Source: Pacificoceanicola sp049341065
GTDB taxonomy: Bacteria; Pseudomonadota; Alphaproteobacteria; Rhodobacterales; Rhodobacteraceae
DNA: 64,000 nucleotides
Direction: 5' to 3'
Assembly (NCBI RefSeq): GCF_049341065.1
Contig: NZ_JBMPIX010000014.1
Span: 33,454-97,453, forward strand
The position numbers were made by a program, and so were the translations under genes. Under the pieces are notes generated by a model, which saw only the letters and a program-made list of their open reading frames with translations, was not told the origin of the DNA and made no database searches. Every line of letters begins with the position of its first letter. The stretch's first letter is position 1. Below are positions 33,353 to 42,504 of this stretch, piece after piece.

Positions 33353-34666
33353 TCACTTCACGATGATTTCGTCTTTGACGAACATGTTGTCCCAAGCCTT
33401 GTCGACCAGTTCGGGTGTCATCTTGTAGGGCAGGCCTTCAAAATCGCACACGGCGATCATCTGATCTACAAGGAAGACTGGCTGATAGTTCGCGTAGATG
33501 CTGCTGATCGCCGGATACTTGTTTTTCAGCAGATGCACGAGGCTGGATTCATCCAGCTGCATCCGCTTCTTTCGGGCGACGAGCGCGAAAATCTTGAGGA
33601 AATCCTCTTGGCTGGGGCCACCGATCTTGATCTTGAAGAAGATTCGGCGCAGAGCCGCTTGGTCGAAGATCTCGTTCGGGTGAAAGTTGGTCGAGAAGAT
33701 GACCAGCGTGTCAAAGGGAACCTCAAACTTTTCGCCCGATTGCAGAGCCAGAATGTCCTTGTTTTCTTCCAGCGGAACAATCCAGCGGTTAACCAGTTTC
33801 TGCGGCGGTTCGGCCTGACGACCAAGGTCGTCGACGATAAAGATGCCGCCCGAGGATTTGAGCTGAAGCGGCGCCTGATAGGTGCGCGCGGTTGGGTTGT
33901 AGACAAGGTCGAGCATGTCGAGCGACAATTCACCCCCGGTGATGACCGTGGGCCGCGCACAAAGCACATAGCGACGATCAAAACGCGCGGTGCGGCGCAA
34001 TCCGTTGGGGTTGTCGATGTCTTCTTCGGCCATTGAGTGCACGATCGGGTCATAGACGGTGATCACCTGACCAGAATACTCGATGGCGCGCGGGACATAG
34101 ATCTTGTCGCCCATGGCGTCGCGGATGCCGTTCGAGATCGAGGATTTGCCGTTGCCCGGAGGGCCGTACATCAGGATCGAGCGTCCCGAACTGACGGCCG
34201 GTCCAAGGTTGGCAATCAGATCGTCGGGCAGAATCAGGTGACCCATGGCGCTGGTCAGCTGATCGCGGGTGATCTGGATGTTGCGGATCGACTGGCGATT
34301 GACCTGCTCGCGATAGGCGTCAAGCGGCACGGGCATCGGGCCGAAGTATTCGGACTGGGCCAGCGCATCCAGGGCGCGCGCCTTGCCGCTGTCAGTCAAC
34401 TGGTAAGGCATTTCACTGCTGACGGCGCCGCCAGCGCCAAGAGTACCCATCGCTTCGAGCAGTCCCTGAGACCGCGCCATATCGACGACTTCCTGCGTGA
34501 TCGGCACAGGCAGGCAGACGGCCTTGGCCAGATCCGTCACCACATTGGTGTTCTTGCGAAACAGCGTCTTGAGAACGATGTCGCGGATCATCACATCCGA
34601 AAGGCCAACGTCCGGGAAGTTTTTTGGCGACGGGGGCGCCATGACGGCACTGGTCTGGATGTTCAT
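33353..34666 (-). CDS. AAA-family ATPase next to the tad pilus locus
   Basis: A 437-residue protein. An N-terminal winged-helix-like region (about 20-100) is followed by an AAA core with Walker A MYGPPGNGKSS (168-175), Walker B GGIFIVDDLG and the sensor segment VIFSTNFHP. The C-terminal helical part ends DNMFVKDEIIVK. I do not recognise a specific named family beyond AAA; it is found beside tad/cpa genes in Roseobacters. It is the last gene of the tad region, 121 bases downstream of the prepilin peptidase on the same strand. It is distinct from the secretion ATPase CpaF and may regulate or remodel the pilus machine (inference). Confidence 0.75.
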   Translation of the reverse strand: MNIQTSAVMAPPSPKNFPDVGLSDVMIRDIVLKTLFRKNTNVVTDLAKAVCLPVPITQEVVDMARSQGLLEAMGTLGAGGAVSSEMPYQLTDSGKARALDALAQSEYFGPMPVPLDAYREQVNRQSIRNIQITRDQLTSAMGHLILPDDLIANLGPAVSSGRSILMYGPPGNGKSSISNGIRDAMGDKIYVPRAIEYSGQVITVYDPIVHSMAEEDIDNPNGLRRTARFDRRYVLCARPTVITGGELSLDMLDLVYNPTARTYQAPLQLKSSGGIFIVDDLGRQAEPPQKLVNRWIVPLEENKDILALQSGEKFEVPFDTLVIFSTNFHPNEIFDQAALRRIFFKIKIGGPSQEDFLKIFALVARKKRMQLDESSLVHLLKNKYPAISSIYANYQPVFLVDQMIAVCDFEGLPYKMTPELVDKAWDNMFVKDEIIVK

Positions 34667-34787
34667 AACGCGTATCTGCCCTGGTTGTTTTCAGGGAAGA
34701 TGGCAGGTGTTTGTGGCAGATTGTTGACTGACTGGGGAAAGTTCCGGGGCAGGGCGCGCGGTTACTGCGCCAGAAACCGTCTCGACG

Positions 34788-35324
34788 TCACGCGCCGAAA
34801 AAGATCCCCATGATCAGATAGGTGCTGAGCATCAGAGCAAAGCCTGTACCCATGGGGATGGTAAAGCGCTGGCCTTTGCCAACCGATGTTTCGTCATCCA
34901 CGCTGGAGCCGGCCCATGTGCGCCAGTCTGGCGCCAAGCGGTGCAACGGGGTCCAGCGGGTGATCAGGACCGTGATGGTGGCGGCTGCCATGGCGGCGGC
35001 GGCGATCAACAACATCAGGCGGATGTCGCCTGCGTTGATGAACAGCGCCAGAACGGCGGCGAATTTCACATCCCCCGCGCCAATCTGGCGAAAGAACCAC
35101 AGCACCAGCCCATAGGCAAAAACCACCGCGTAATGGGCAAAGCGCCATGCGAACTCCACGAAAGGCATGGTCAGCAGGCCAATCACCACGAAGGTTAGGA
35201 ACAACGCCCAGACCGTCAGATTGCTGATCTTCTTCGTGCGCATATCGACATAGAAGGTCAGAATGCAGATCGGCACCACGAAAGGAGCAAATAGCGCCGC
35301 CTGAATTGCCGGGATCTGCATCAC
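34788..35324 (-). CDS. cpaA: Prepilin peptidase, A24 family (CpaA/TadV)
   Basis: A 178-residue membrane peptidase that cleaves and processes Flp pilins. The two aspartate motifs are present: DMRTKKISNLTVW near the N-terminus and GAGDVKFAAV (the GDVK signature). About five to six hydrophobic segments span the rest. It is 12 bases downstream of the TPR protein gene. The short form without an N-methylation domain is typical of CpaA/TadV. Confidence 0.92.
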   Translation of the reverse strand: MMQIPAIQAALFAPFVVPICILTFYVDMRTKKISNLTVWALFLTFVVIGLLTMPFVEFAWRFAHYAVVFAYGLVLWFFRQIGAGDVKFAAVLALFINAGDIRLMLLIAAAAMAAATITVLITRWTPLHRLAPDWRTWAGSSVDDETSVGKGQRFTIPMGTGFALMLSTYLIMGIFFGA

Positions 35325-35336
35325 GTTCTCGACCGC

Positions 35337-36197
35337 TTAGTTCGTGACCGTGGCCTCAAGCGCCTTGAGCGAGCGCGCGGCGGCTTCGAAGTGCTGAGGG
35401 TGGGTGTCAATGGCTTCGCGCAACAGGCCTTTGCCGATCTCGACATCGCCGCGCTTGATCGCGGCCAGTCCCAGAGAATGCAGCAGTTCAGCGCGTTCAA
35501 TTTGGGTCATCGGGATCACAGGCATGGTGTAATTGCCCTGCGCCCCGCGCGCGAGGATCAGGTTGTTCTTGGCGGTGAACAGGTTGCGATCACGCTGGAT
35601 GGCGTCAAAGAACAGACGTTCGGCCTCGGAGTAATCGCCGCGGGTCAGCTTGGAATATCCCCAGTTGTTCAGCACGTTGGCGGGCGTGGTGGTCAGGCCC
35701 ACGGCCACTTCGTAAAAACTGTCGGCCTTTTTCCATTCCTTGTTGCCATCGGCGATCATCGCCTCAAGGCGGTAGCGTTTGAAGGTTTCATGCGTCGGCG
35801 GAATGGCGTCCAGCACCTTTTCGGCCTGATCCCATTCATTGGCGCGGATCAGCACGTCAGCCAGTTGCACCCGGTCGTCATTGGTGGCCTCTTCATGCGC
35901 CACAACCTTGGCCCAGGCGACCTTGCCTTCGGTGATACGCTTGGCTTTGACCAACGATAGGGCGAGCCCGCGCATCAGGTCAATGCGGTCGTTGTTCTCG
36001 GACAGGGCCCGCTGAAAGTAGGCCACGGACTCGTTCGGATCGCCGACGGTCAGCATGACTTCGTTCAGGTTGGTTTCGTCGATGACGTTCACGCCCTGAA
36101 ATTCACGATCGACCGCGTCTTTGTCGATGCCTTTTTCACAGGCTGACAGCGCGGCAAAGCCTGCCACGGCCAGGGTCACAACTATGGGATGGCGCAT
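35337..36197 (-). CDS. TPR lipoprotein of the tad locus
   Basis: A 286-residue protein with a signal peptide and lipobox (VAGFAALSACEKG, Cys20) followed by tetratricopeptide-type helical repeats (FQRALSENNDRIDLMRGLAL; LADVLIRANEWDQAEKVLDA; NNWGYSKLTRGDYSEAERLF). It resembles TadD-like pilotins that help assemble the secretin. It is next to the shorter TPR lipoprotein TadD. Confidence 0.82.
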   Translation of the reverse strand: MRHPIVVTLAVAGFAALSACEKGIDKDAVDREFQGVNVIDETNLNEVMLTVGDPNESVAYFQRALSENNDRIDLMRGLALSLVKAKRITEGKVAWAKVVAHEEATNDDRVQLADVLIRANEWDQAEKVLDAIPPTHETFKRYRLEAMIADGNKEWKKADSFYEVAVGLTTTPANVLNNWGYSKLTRGDYSEAERLFFDAIQRDRNLFTAKNNLILARGAQGNYTMPVIPMTQIERAELLHSLGLAAIKRGDVEIGKGLLREAIDTHPQHFEAAARSLKALEATVTN

Positions 36198-36228
36198 GTT
36201 CCTGCGTCCTTATGCTGCTCTGCCTCGG

Positions 36229-36792
36229 TTACTCGCTTGTCGGCAGGATCAGATAGACACTGCTTCCCCGCCGTACGAGTTTGTATTCTTGTTCTAGATC
36301 CTCACCATAACTGGATTTTTCCATTTTTGCGAGGGCCAAGCGCAGATTGTCCCGAATTGAGTCACTTTGGCCATTGTCGAGTGCATAGGCCCGGCGAAAA
36401 ACCTCGACCGCTTCGGCAATTTTGCCACGCTCGATCAGCACGACGCCCAGATTGTTCCAGGCTTCGGGCCAATCGCCTTCGACTTCGATGGCGCGGCGCA
36501 GCAGTTTTTCGGACTGGTTCAACCGCCCCAGCGCCAGATTGGCCGAGCCGAGCGCGGTCAGCACTTCGGCGGTCAGCCCACGTGTGCCAGCAGCGCGGGT
36601 ATAGGCTTCGAGTGCCAACTCGTGCTCGCCCGCATCCATCAAACGGTGACCTACCAGAAGGCCATCCACCGCCTCGCCGCGCGGATCCAGCGCGGGGGCA
36701 TAGGGGTTTGCGCCAGACTCAGTTTGGCCGCCCGTGGAACAGGCGGCCAAAGCGATCAGCGTCAGGACAGATCCCAGTTGGATCAGTTTCAT
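36229..36792 (-). CDS. tadD: TadD-like TPR lipoprotein
   Basis: A 187-residue outer-membrane lipoprotein candidate: signal MKLIQLGSVLTLIALAAC with lipobox cysteine (Cys18), then three TPR units (LVGHRLMDAGEHELALEAYT; LGSANLALGRLNQSEKLLRR; NLGVVLIERGKIAEAVEVFR). TadD proteins act in pilus secretin localisation. It starts four bases after tadC ends and is part of the tad operon. Confidence 0.87.
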   Translation of the reverse strand: MKLIQLGSVLTLIALAACSTGGQTESGANPYAPALDPRGEAVDGLLVGHRLMDAGEHELALEAYTRAAGTRGLTAEVLTALGSANLALGRLNQSEKLLRRAIEVEGDWPEAWNNLGVVLIERGKIAEAVEVFRRAYALDNGQSDSIRDNLRLALAKMEKSSYGEDLEQEYKLVRRGSSVYLILPTSE

Positions 36793-36795
36793 GAA

Positions 36796-37767
36796 TTATT
36801 GCCCGATACTACCCATCTGCGTAATGCCGACGGCCGAGGGACCCACGAGGATGATCAATAGCGGCGGCACTGTCAGCATCATAGTCGTCAGCGTCATCTT
36901 TGTCGGCAACTGGTTTGCTTTTTCTTCCGCGCGCATGACCCTTTTGTCACGCATTTCCCCGGCATAGACGCGCAGCGCGTCGGAAATCGAGGTGCCGAAG
37001 GTTTGCGCCTGGTTCAGCACGGTGACAAAGCTGGACACATCCTGCACACCGCAGCGTTCGGACATATCGTTCAAAACCTGGGTCTTGTCCTTACCGGCTT
37101 TCATTTCATGGGCGATGATTTCGTATTCATCAGCCAAAGCCGGATAGGAGGCCCGCAGTTCTTTCGAGATGCGCACGATGGATTGGTCCATCGACTGACC
37201 GGCGTCGACACAGACCAGCATCATGTCCAGCGCGTCCGGGAAACCGGACTGGATTTCGTCCTTGCGCTTTTCCACACGCTTGTTGATCCAGTATTTCGGC
37301 GCCATATAGCCCGCACCACCGGGGCCGAGGATATACATCAGCTTTTGTTGCATCGTTGCGCTGGCGCCGTCGACGAAGAACACGAAGTATCCGACCCCGA
37401 CGGCCAGCAAACCCAAACCCAGCGCGAATTGCGCAAAGTAGTACATCTGAACCGCGTCCTTGCTGCGATAACCCGCCTGAAGCAGTTTCATGCGGATATC
37501 CGACAGCTCCTTGGCGTCCTGCGGTTCAAGGAACTGGGCGTATTTGTTCAGCTTGTCGTTCTTGCGCTTGTCCCGCAGAACAGCGCGGGTTTCCGCGTTC
37601 ATCCGTTCCTGCCCGGTCTGACGGAGCTTGTCCATCGGATCAGGCTTTGACTTGAGCAGCAATGGGATCGTGGCGAGGATCATCAGAACCGCCAGACCGG
37701 CGACCACGATCAGCGGTCCGGCAGGGCCCAGCATGTCGGTGATCATTTTGTTGAGATTGTCGAGCAT
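36796..37767 (-). CDS. tadC: Flp pilus assembly membrane protein TadC
   Basis: A 323-residue inner-membrane protein with the GspF/T2SF fold. A hydrophobic N-terminal segment is followed by cytoplasmic helices and a pair of further membrane segments. KDEIQSGFPDALDMMLVCVD and FVTVLNQAQTFGTSISDALR are conserved T2SF stretches. TadB and TadC form the platform below the pilus. It follows tadB by ten bases. Confidence 0.92.
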   Translation of the reverse strand: MLDNLNKMITDMLGPAGPLIVVAGLAVLMILATIPLLLKSKPDPMDKLRQTGQERMNAETRAVLRDKRKNDKLNKYAQFLEPQDAKELSDIRMKLLQAGYRSKDAVQMYYFAQFALGLGLLAVGVGYFVFFVDGASATMQQKLMYILGPGGAGYMAPKYWINKRVEKRKDEIQSGFPDALDMMLVCVDAGQSMDQSIVRISKELRASYPALADEYEIIAHEMKAGKDKTQVLNDMSERCGVQDVSSFVTVLNQAQTFGTSISDALRVYAGEMRDKRVMRAEEKANQLPTKMTLTTMMLTVPPLLIILVGPSAVGITQMGSIGQ

Positions 37768-37777
37768 GGCAGCGTCC

Positions 37778-38743
37778 TCAGACCTTGATGTTCACAAGCG
37801 CTTTCATGACGAACATGTTCAGCGTTAGCATGATGCCCACGATAAAGCAGGCGGGAATAAACCACGGGTGGTCCAGCACTTCGTCGTAGTAATTCGGCTT
37901 GGCAACCTGAATGAAGACCAGCGCGCCGAGGGGGAAGGCGGACAGGAACTTGCCCGACCATTGTGCTTCCGCGGTGATTGCCTTGACCCGGCGGAACAGA
38001 CGGAACCGGGCGCGGATCACCTTGGCCAGACCTTCAAGGATTTCAGCGAGGTTACCACCTGCCTGCTGCTGGATCGCAACGGCCACGGCAAGAAAGCGCA
38101 AGTCCTGCATATCCAGGCGTTCGGCCATGTGTTTCAACGCTTCGCCGATGTCACGGCCATAGGTGGCCTCGTCGGCGATGATACCGAATTCGGTGGCCAG
38201 CGGGTCTTTGATTTCTTTGGAGACGATGGAAATCGCCGAGGTAAATGGATAGCCGGTACGCAAGGATCGGACCATCAGTTCCACCGCATCGGGCAATTGT
38301 TCCTCGATCATGGCGAGGCGCTTTTTGGCCTTGTGGTTGACCCACATATAGACCCCGCCGACACCCATGCCGACGCCCATCAAAAGGCGGACAGGCAGGC
38401 TGGTTTCGGTGCCGACGCTGAGGCCAAGGAACGCGATGACGCTGACGGCGGCCATGACCAGCATCAGCTGTTGCGGCGTAAAGGCGATGGCCGCCTTTTG
38501 CGCCTTGTCCGCAAGGATCGCGTACAGCGGGAAGGACCGCGACTGCATGTGCTGGTCCATCTCCTTGCGAAGTTTGGCCAGAACATCTTCGCGCCCTTCG
38601 CCCTTGTCGAGCAATTCAAGGCGGCGGTTCACCTTGTTGTTCAGGCTGATCGATTTGCCGAAGGCGACAAGATAGACACCTTCGACCAAAACGAGCACGG
38701 CAATGAAGATCATGCCGTAGATGATCGGTTGTGCGCTGAGCAT
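37778..38743 (-). CDS. tadB: Flp pilus assembly membrane protein TadB
   Basis: A 321-residue platform protein, paralogous to TadC. It has N-terminal and central membrane segments and the T2SF core IEEQLPDAVELMVRSLRTGY then AISIVSKEIKDPLATEFGII, ending in two membrane helices. LRFLAVAVAIQQQAGGNLAE is the conserved platform motif. It is six bases downstream of cpaF. Confidence 0.92.
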   Translation of the reverse strand: MLSAQPIIYGMIFIAVLVLVEGVYLVAFGKSISLNNKVNRRLELLDKGEGREDVLAKLRKEMDQHMQSRSFPLYAILADKAQKAAIAFTPQQLMLVMAAVSVIAFLGLSVGTETSLPVRLLMGVGMGVGGVYMWVNHKAKKRLAMIEEQLPDAVELMVRSLRTGYPFTSAISIVSKEIKDPLATEFGIIADEATYGRDIGEALKHMAERLDMQDLRFLAVAVAIQQQAGGNLAEILEGLAKVIRARFRLFRRVKAITAEAQWSGKFLSAFPLGALVFIQVAKPNYYDEVLDHPWFIPACFIVGIMLTLNMFVMKALVNIKV

Positions 38744-38749
38744 TATGTA

Positions 38750-40219
38750 TTACTCCGGTCTGAAGGGTTCGTAGATCGAGGCGGGGATGTCATAGCCCCA
38801 CATCCGGAAGCGTTCCGAGAAGTGGCTGCGCACGCCGGTGGCCGTAAAATGGCCGATGATCTTGTTTTCCGGGGTGAGGCCCACGCGCTGAAAGCGGAAG
38901 ATTTCCTGCATTGAGATGACATCGCCTTCCATGCCGGTGATCTCGGTGATCGAGGTCATCCGGCGCGAGCCGTCTTGCAGACGCGAGGCTTGGACGATGA
39001 GGTTCACAGCCGAGGAGATCTGGCTTCGCACCGCCTTGAGCGGCATCTCGATCCCGGCCATGGCGATCATGTTTTCCAGACGGGCAACACCGTCGCGGGC
39101 GCTGTTGGCGTGGATCGTGGTCATGGAGCCGTCATGGCCGGTGTTCATGGCCTGAAGCATGTCGATGACTTCCTCGCCGCGCGTTTCGCCGACGATGATG
39201 CGGTCAGGACGCATCCGAAGAGCGTTTTTCAGACAGTCGCGCGGGGTGACCGCGCCTTTGCCTTCGACGTTCGGCGGGCGGCTTTCCATCCTGCCGACGT
39301 GGGTCTGTTGCAGCTGAAGTTCCGCCGTATCCTCGATCGTCAGGATGCGTTCACTGTCGTCGATAAAGCTTGAAAGGGCGTTCAGAGTGGTCGTTTTACC
39401 AGACCCCGTACCACCCGAAACGATGATATTCAGACGGGTGGCCACGGCGGCCTGTAGGTAAACGGCCATTTCCTCGGTGAACGCACCAAAGCGGACCAGA
39501 TCGTCGATGCCCAGCTTGTCCTTCTTGAACTTACGAATGGAGACAAGGCTGCCGTCAATGGCGATTGGCGGGACCATGGCGTTGAAACGCGAGCCATCCT
39601 GCAGACGCGCGTCAACATAGGGGTTACTTTCATCGACGCGCCGACCCACCGCCGAGACGATCTTGTCGATGATCCGCATCAGGTGCTTTTCATCTTTGAA
39701 GGTCACGTCCGACAGGGATAGCTTGCCTTCTTGTTCGATAAAGATCTGGTGCGGGCCGTTGACCAGGATATCCGAAACCGTCTCGTCCTTGAGCAGGGTC
39801 TCCAGTGGGCCAAGGCCCTTCACCTCGTCATAAAGGTCGTTGATCATCGCGCGGCGTTCTTCGCGGTTCAGAACGATACCGCGTTCTTGCAGCGACTCGA
39901 TGGCGATGGCGCTGATTTCCTCGCGCAGCTCGCTTTCACCGGCCTGATCGATGGCGGCGAGGTTGAGGTTGTCGAGAAGCGCGCGGTGCAATTCCAGCTT
40001 GATGTCCGAGAGCCGCTCCTTGCGCTTTTTCTCTTTGTCTTGCGGGGCCGCTTGCGCGGACTTGACCTTGACCTTGCGCGAGGCGCTCGGAATTGCGGAG
40101 GTGACCGGGGATTTCGCAGCAGTAAGAGCGGCCGCGGCCGCATCTGCGGCGACGGCGGCAGCGTCGACCTTTACCGGGGCGGCGTCTTTAAGCTGTGGCT
40201 TTTTGTATCTGGAAAACAT
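38750..40219 (-). CDS. cpaF: CpaF/TadA secretion ATPase of the tad pilus
   Basis: A 489-residue GspE/VirB11-type ATPase that powers pilus assembly and retraction. Walker A is IVSGGTGSGKTTTLNALSSF, the Asp-box region is RILTIEDTAELQLQQTHVGR, and the His-box is MTTIHANSARDGVARLENM. The N-terminal 60 residues are rich in Ala/Lys/Val and are low-complexity. It follows cpaE by 13 bases. Confidence 0.94.
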   Translation of the reverse strand: MFSRYKKPQLKDAAPVKVDAAAVAADAAAAALTAAKSPVTSAIPSASRKVKVKSAQAAPQDKEKKRKERLSDIKLELHRALLDNLNLAAIDQAGESELREEISAIAIESLQERGIVLNREERRAMINDLYDEVKGLGPLETLLKDETVSDILVNGPHQIFIEQEGKLSLSDVTFKDEKHLMRIIDKIVSAVGRRVDESNPYVDARLQDGSRFNAMVPPIAIDGSLVSIRKFKKDKLGIDDLVRFGAFTEEMAVYLQAAVATRLNIIVSGGTGSGKTTTLNALSSFIDDSERILTIEDTAELQLQQTHVGRMESRPPNVEGKGAVTPRDCLKNALRMRPDRIIVGETRGEEVIDMLQAMNTGHDGSMTTIHANSARDGVARLENMIAMAGIEMPLKAVRSQISSAVNLIVQASRLQDGSRRMTSITEITGMEGDVISMQEIFRFQRVGLTPENKIIGHFTATGVRSHFSERFRMWGYDIPASIYEPFRPE

Positions 40220-40232
40220 ATCCTAATCGTCC

Positions 40233-41471
40233 TCAGGCTGCTTCAGCGTCAGAGTTGTCAAGCGCGAGCAAGCTCCCCGCCAATTTGGAAATTTCTTTGC
40301 GTAGCGGGTTCTTGGCGGCGTGGTTGGCCAGCGGCAGGCCATGATCGCAAGCCTGCATCACGACTTTGCCGCCGTCCGGGAATTGGACGTCCAAAGCAAT
40401 GCCAAGACTGTCGGCCATGCGCTTGACCCGAGCCTTGCCCTGAAGGTCGGTAAACTTGGGCGCGCGGTTCAGGATGAAGCGCAATTTGTCAAAGGGTAGA
40501 TCTTCGGCCATCAGCGCCCGCTTGAGCCGCAGGGTGTTCTGCGCCGACCGCATGTCCAGTTCGACCATGGCGAAATAGACCTGCGCCTCGGTCAGGACAG
40601 TTTCGGTCCAGTTGACCAATGTGCCGGGCATATCGACGATGACATAGTCAAAATGTTCCCGCGCGACATCCAACAGCTTTTTCACATCCGGCGGGCCCAG
40701 GATATCAAGCGGCAGGATATCGGCGGGCGATGTAAAGACCTGAAGCTTATTCTCAAAGCTGACCAAAGCCTGGCCAAAACTTTCACCGTCCATCGAGTCA
40801 ATGTCGGACAAGAGTTCCAGCACCGACTCGCGGCGTGGCAGATCAAGGTAGGTCGCGACCGAGCCGAACTGAAGGCCGAGATCAATCAGACAGACCCGCG
40901 GAGCGCGCTCTTTCGGGGCGGTCACCAATTCGTAGGCAAGATTGGTGGCAAGCGTCGAGGCGCCGCAACCGCCGGCGATGGCCTGCACCGCAATCAAGAT
41001 GCCGTCCCCATCGCCCTTGAGCTTGACCGCGCGCGGCTTTTCCTCCGCTATGATTTCGGGGGGCGGGGTGCGCAACCTTTCGACGGCGGCTGCCAGCTCG
41101 CCCTCGGGAAGCGGGTAGGGGATGAATTCATCGGCGCCAAGCCGCAGCAATTGGTGCAACGAAGCAGGCGTGACGTCTTCGGCAATTAGGATCACCTTGA
41201 CGCCGCGTTCCTTGGCCCCGGTGATGATGGCGCCCAGCTTGGCCAGATCAGGTTCGTCCACGGCATCGATCGCCATCGCGACATATTCCAACTGGGCCGC
41301 ATCGGGTTGGGTCAGGAAGGGCAGGGCTTCTTCAAATCCAAGGTCACCCCAGCTTTCTCCCAGAATGGTCTCCATGTCCTCGATCAAAAGATCGAAGTTC
41401 TGAACGTCACGGCTGATGGTGCACGCGACGATGGGATCGGGTTCGGTCGGCTGTGCTGGTGTACTCGTCAT
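40233..41471 (-). CDS. cpaE: CpaE/TadZ-type pilus polarity and assembly protein
   Basis: A 412-residue protein: a receiver-like N-terminal domain (about 20-135) followed by a MinD/ParA-type ATPase domain. The deviant Walker A region reads AIAGGCGASTLATNLAYELV, lacking both lysines expected in KGGxGKST, so it may bind nucleotide weakly or not hydrolyse it. DYVIVDMPGTLVNWTETVL corresponds to the Walker B region. CpaE/TadZ localises the secretion machine at the pole. First gene of the cpaEF-tadBCD unit. Confidence 0.9.
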   Translation of the reverse strand: MTSTPAQPTEPDPIVACTISRDVQNFDLLIEDMETILGESWGDLGFEEALPFLTQPDAAQLEYVAMAIDAVDEPDLAKLGAIITGAKERGVKVILIAEDVTPASLHQLLRLGADEFIPYPLPEGELAAAVERLRTPPPEIIAEEKPRAVKLKGDGDGILIAVQAIAGGCGASTLATNLAYELVTAPKERAPRVCLIDLGLQFGSVATYLDLPRRESVLELLSDIDSMDGESFGQALVSFENKLQVFTSPADILPLDILGPPDVKKLLDVAREHFDYVIVDMPGTLVNWTETVLTEAQVYFAMVELDMRSAQNTLRLKRALMAEDLPFDKLRFILNRAPKFTDLQGKARVKRMADSLGIALDVQFPDGGKVVMQACDHGLPLANHAAKNPLRKEISKLAGSLLALDNSDAEAA

Positions 41472-41745
41472 TATGCCTCACGTCCTGTTCTTGTTTGGCA
41501 GAACAGACCTGTTCGGGCGGTTGGTTTTCAGACTTTCGCCACCCCAGAACCTGATCCTGCCAGCGCCGACTCGGAGGGCGGCGCATTGATCTCTCACAGG
41601 TCAACTTGCCGGGCAAACGGGGCAACATTTGGGCCAAAAAGCCGAAATTGTACGGTATTTCTGGACAGAGAATTGAGCGATTCCGGAGCGTTATATATAA
41701 AAAACAATCGCTTAGGGTGGGTCGGCCCAATGTGGCGGAAACAAC
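41472..41745. other. Upstream region of cpaE
   Basis: This spacer before cpaE is AT-rich in its far part (TTATATATAAAAAACAATC at about 41690). It should hold the promoter for the cpaE operon. No confident -35/-10 pair or repeat was found, and no gene is supported. Confidence 0.4.
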
Positions 41746-41769
41746 AAAGGGCCCCGTGTGGGACCCTTT
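41746..41769 (-). terminator. Rho-independent terminator after ompA-like gene
   Basis: AAAGGG-CCC/GGG-CCCTTT forms a hairpin with one mismatch, and on the minus strand it is followed by TTTGTTGTTT. It separates the cpaC/OmpA unit from the cpaE operon. Confidence 0.75.
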
Positions 41770-41800
41770 GAGAAACAGTTCAGCCTTGGGGCAGGGCGTC

Positions 41801-42484
41801 TTAGCCGCCGCCTGAGGCGCCGGTCTCGGTCAGGAAGTCCTGCCCTGAGATCCCGCTCAGCCCGGTTTTTGGCTCGCCCGAGCGAATATATTCGCGGTAG
41901 ATCACTTCGGCATATTTGCCGTCCATGACGGTGGGATGCCCGCTCACAAAACCCGAAACCTCGGTCACGGTGCGGCGGTTGCGGCGTTCCTTGCCTTCGG
42001 TCACGATCAGCGGCTGGGTTTCACCATAGCTGACTAGTGCCTCGAGCCTCGAACGCTCAACCCCTTGGGATACAAGGTAATTCACGACTGCATTGGCGCG
42101 ATTCAAACCAAGGCGCTTGTTGTATGTGGCGTTGCCGACCTTGTCGGTGTGGCCGTAAACGTTAAAGCGCACTTCCGGGAACTGACGGATCCAGTTTGCC
42201 TGCTCTCGCAGTGTGTCACGGGCGCCAGCGTCCAGTGCGGCGCTATTGAAGGCAAAGTTGACCGTTGTAAGCACCTCGGTGGCGAAGCGCTGCCCCAGAT
42301 CGTAGACGTATTGCTTTTCACCCGTCTGGTAGAGGGTGTTGTTCATCGTCGCGTTGCCAAAATCGCCGGTATCGGTCAGCGACCCCGCCTCGCGGTTGAA
42401 AGATGCATATACCGGATCTCTGCTGTTTGCGCTGCATCCTGCCAGCACGCAAAGGCCGATGCCCGCAATGGTGATCTTGCTCAT
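41801..42484 (-). CDS. OmpA-family lipoprotein of the tad locus
   Basis: A 227-residue lipoprotein: signal IAGIGLCVLAGCSANS with lipobox cysteine (Cys18), then a C-terminal OmpA/MotB peptidoglycan-binding domain (VNFAFNSAALDAGARDTLRE; FNVYGHTDKVGNATYNKRLG; LNRANAVVNYLV). It likely anchors the pilus secretin to peptidoglycan. It is 20 bases downstream of the secretin gene. Confidence 0.9.
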   Translation of the reverse strand: MSKITIAGIGLCVLAGCSANSRDPVYASFNREAGSLTDTGDFGNATMNNTLYQTGEKQYVYDLGQRFATEVLTTVNFAFNSAALDAGARDTLREQANWIRQFPEVRFNVYGHTDKVGNATYNKRLGLNRANAVVNYLVSQGVERSRLEALVSYGETQPLIVTEGKERRNRRTVTEVSGFVSGHPTVMDGKYAEVIYREYIRSGEPKTGLSGISGQDFLTETGASGGG

Positions 42485-42504
42485 TTGCTGCGCCCCCGCA
42501 TCAA

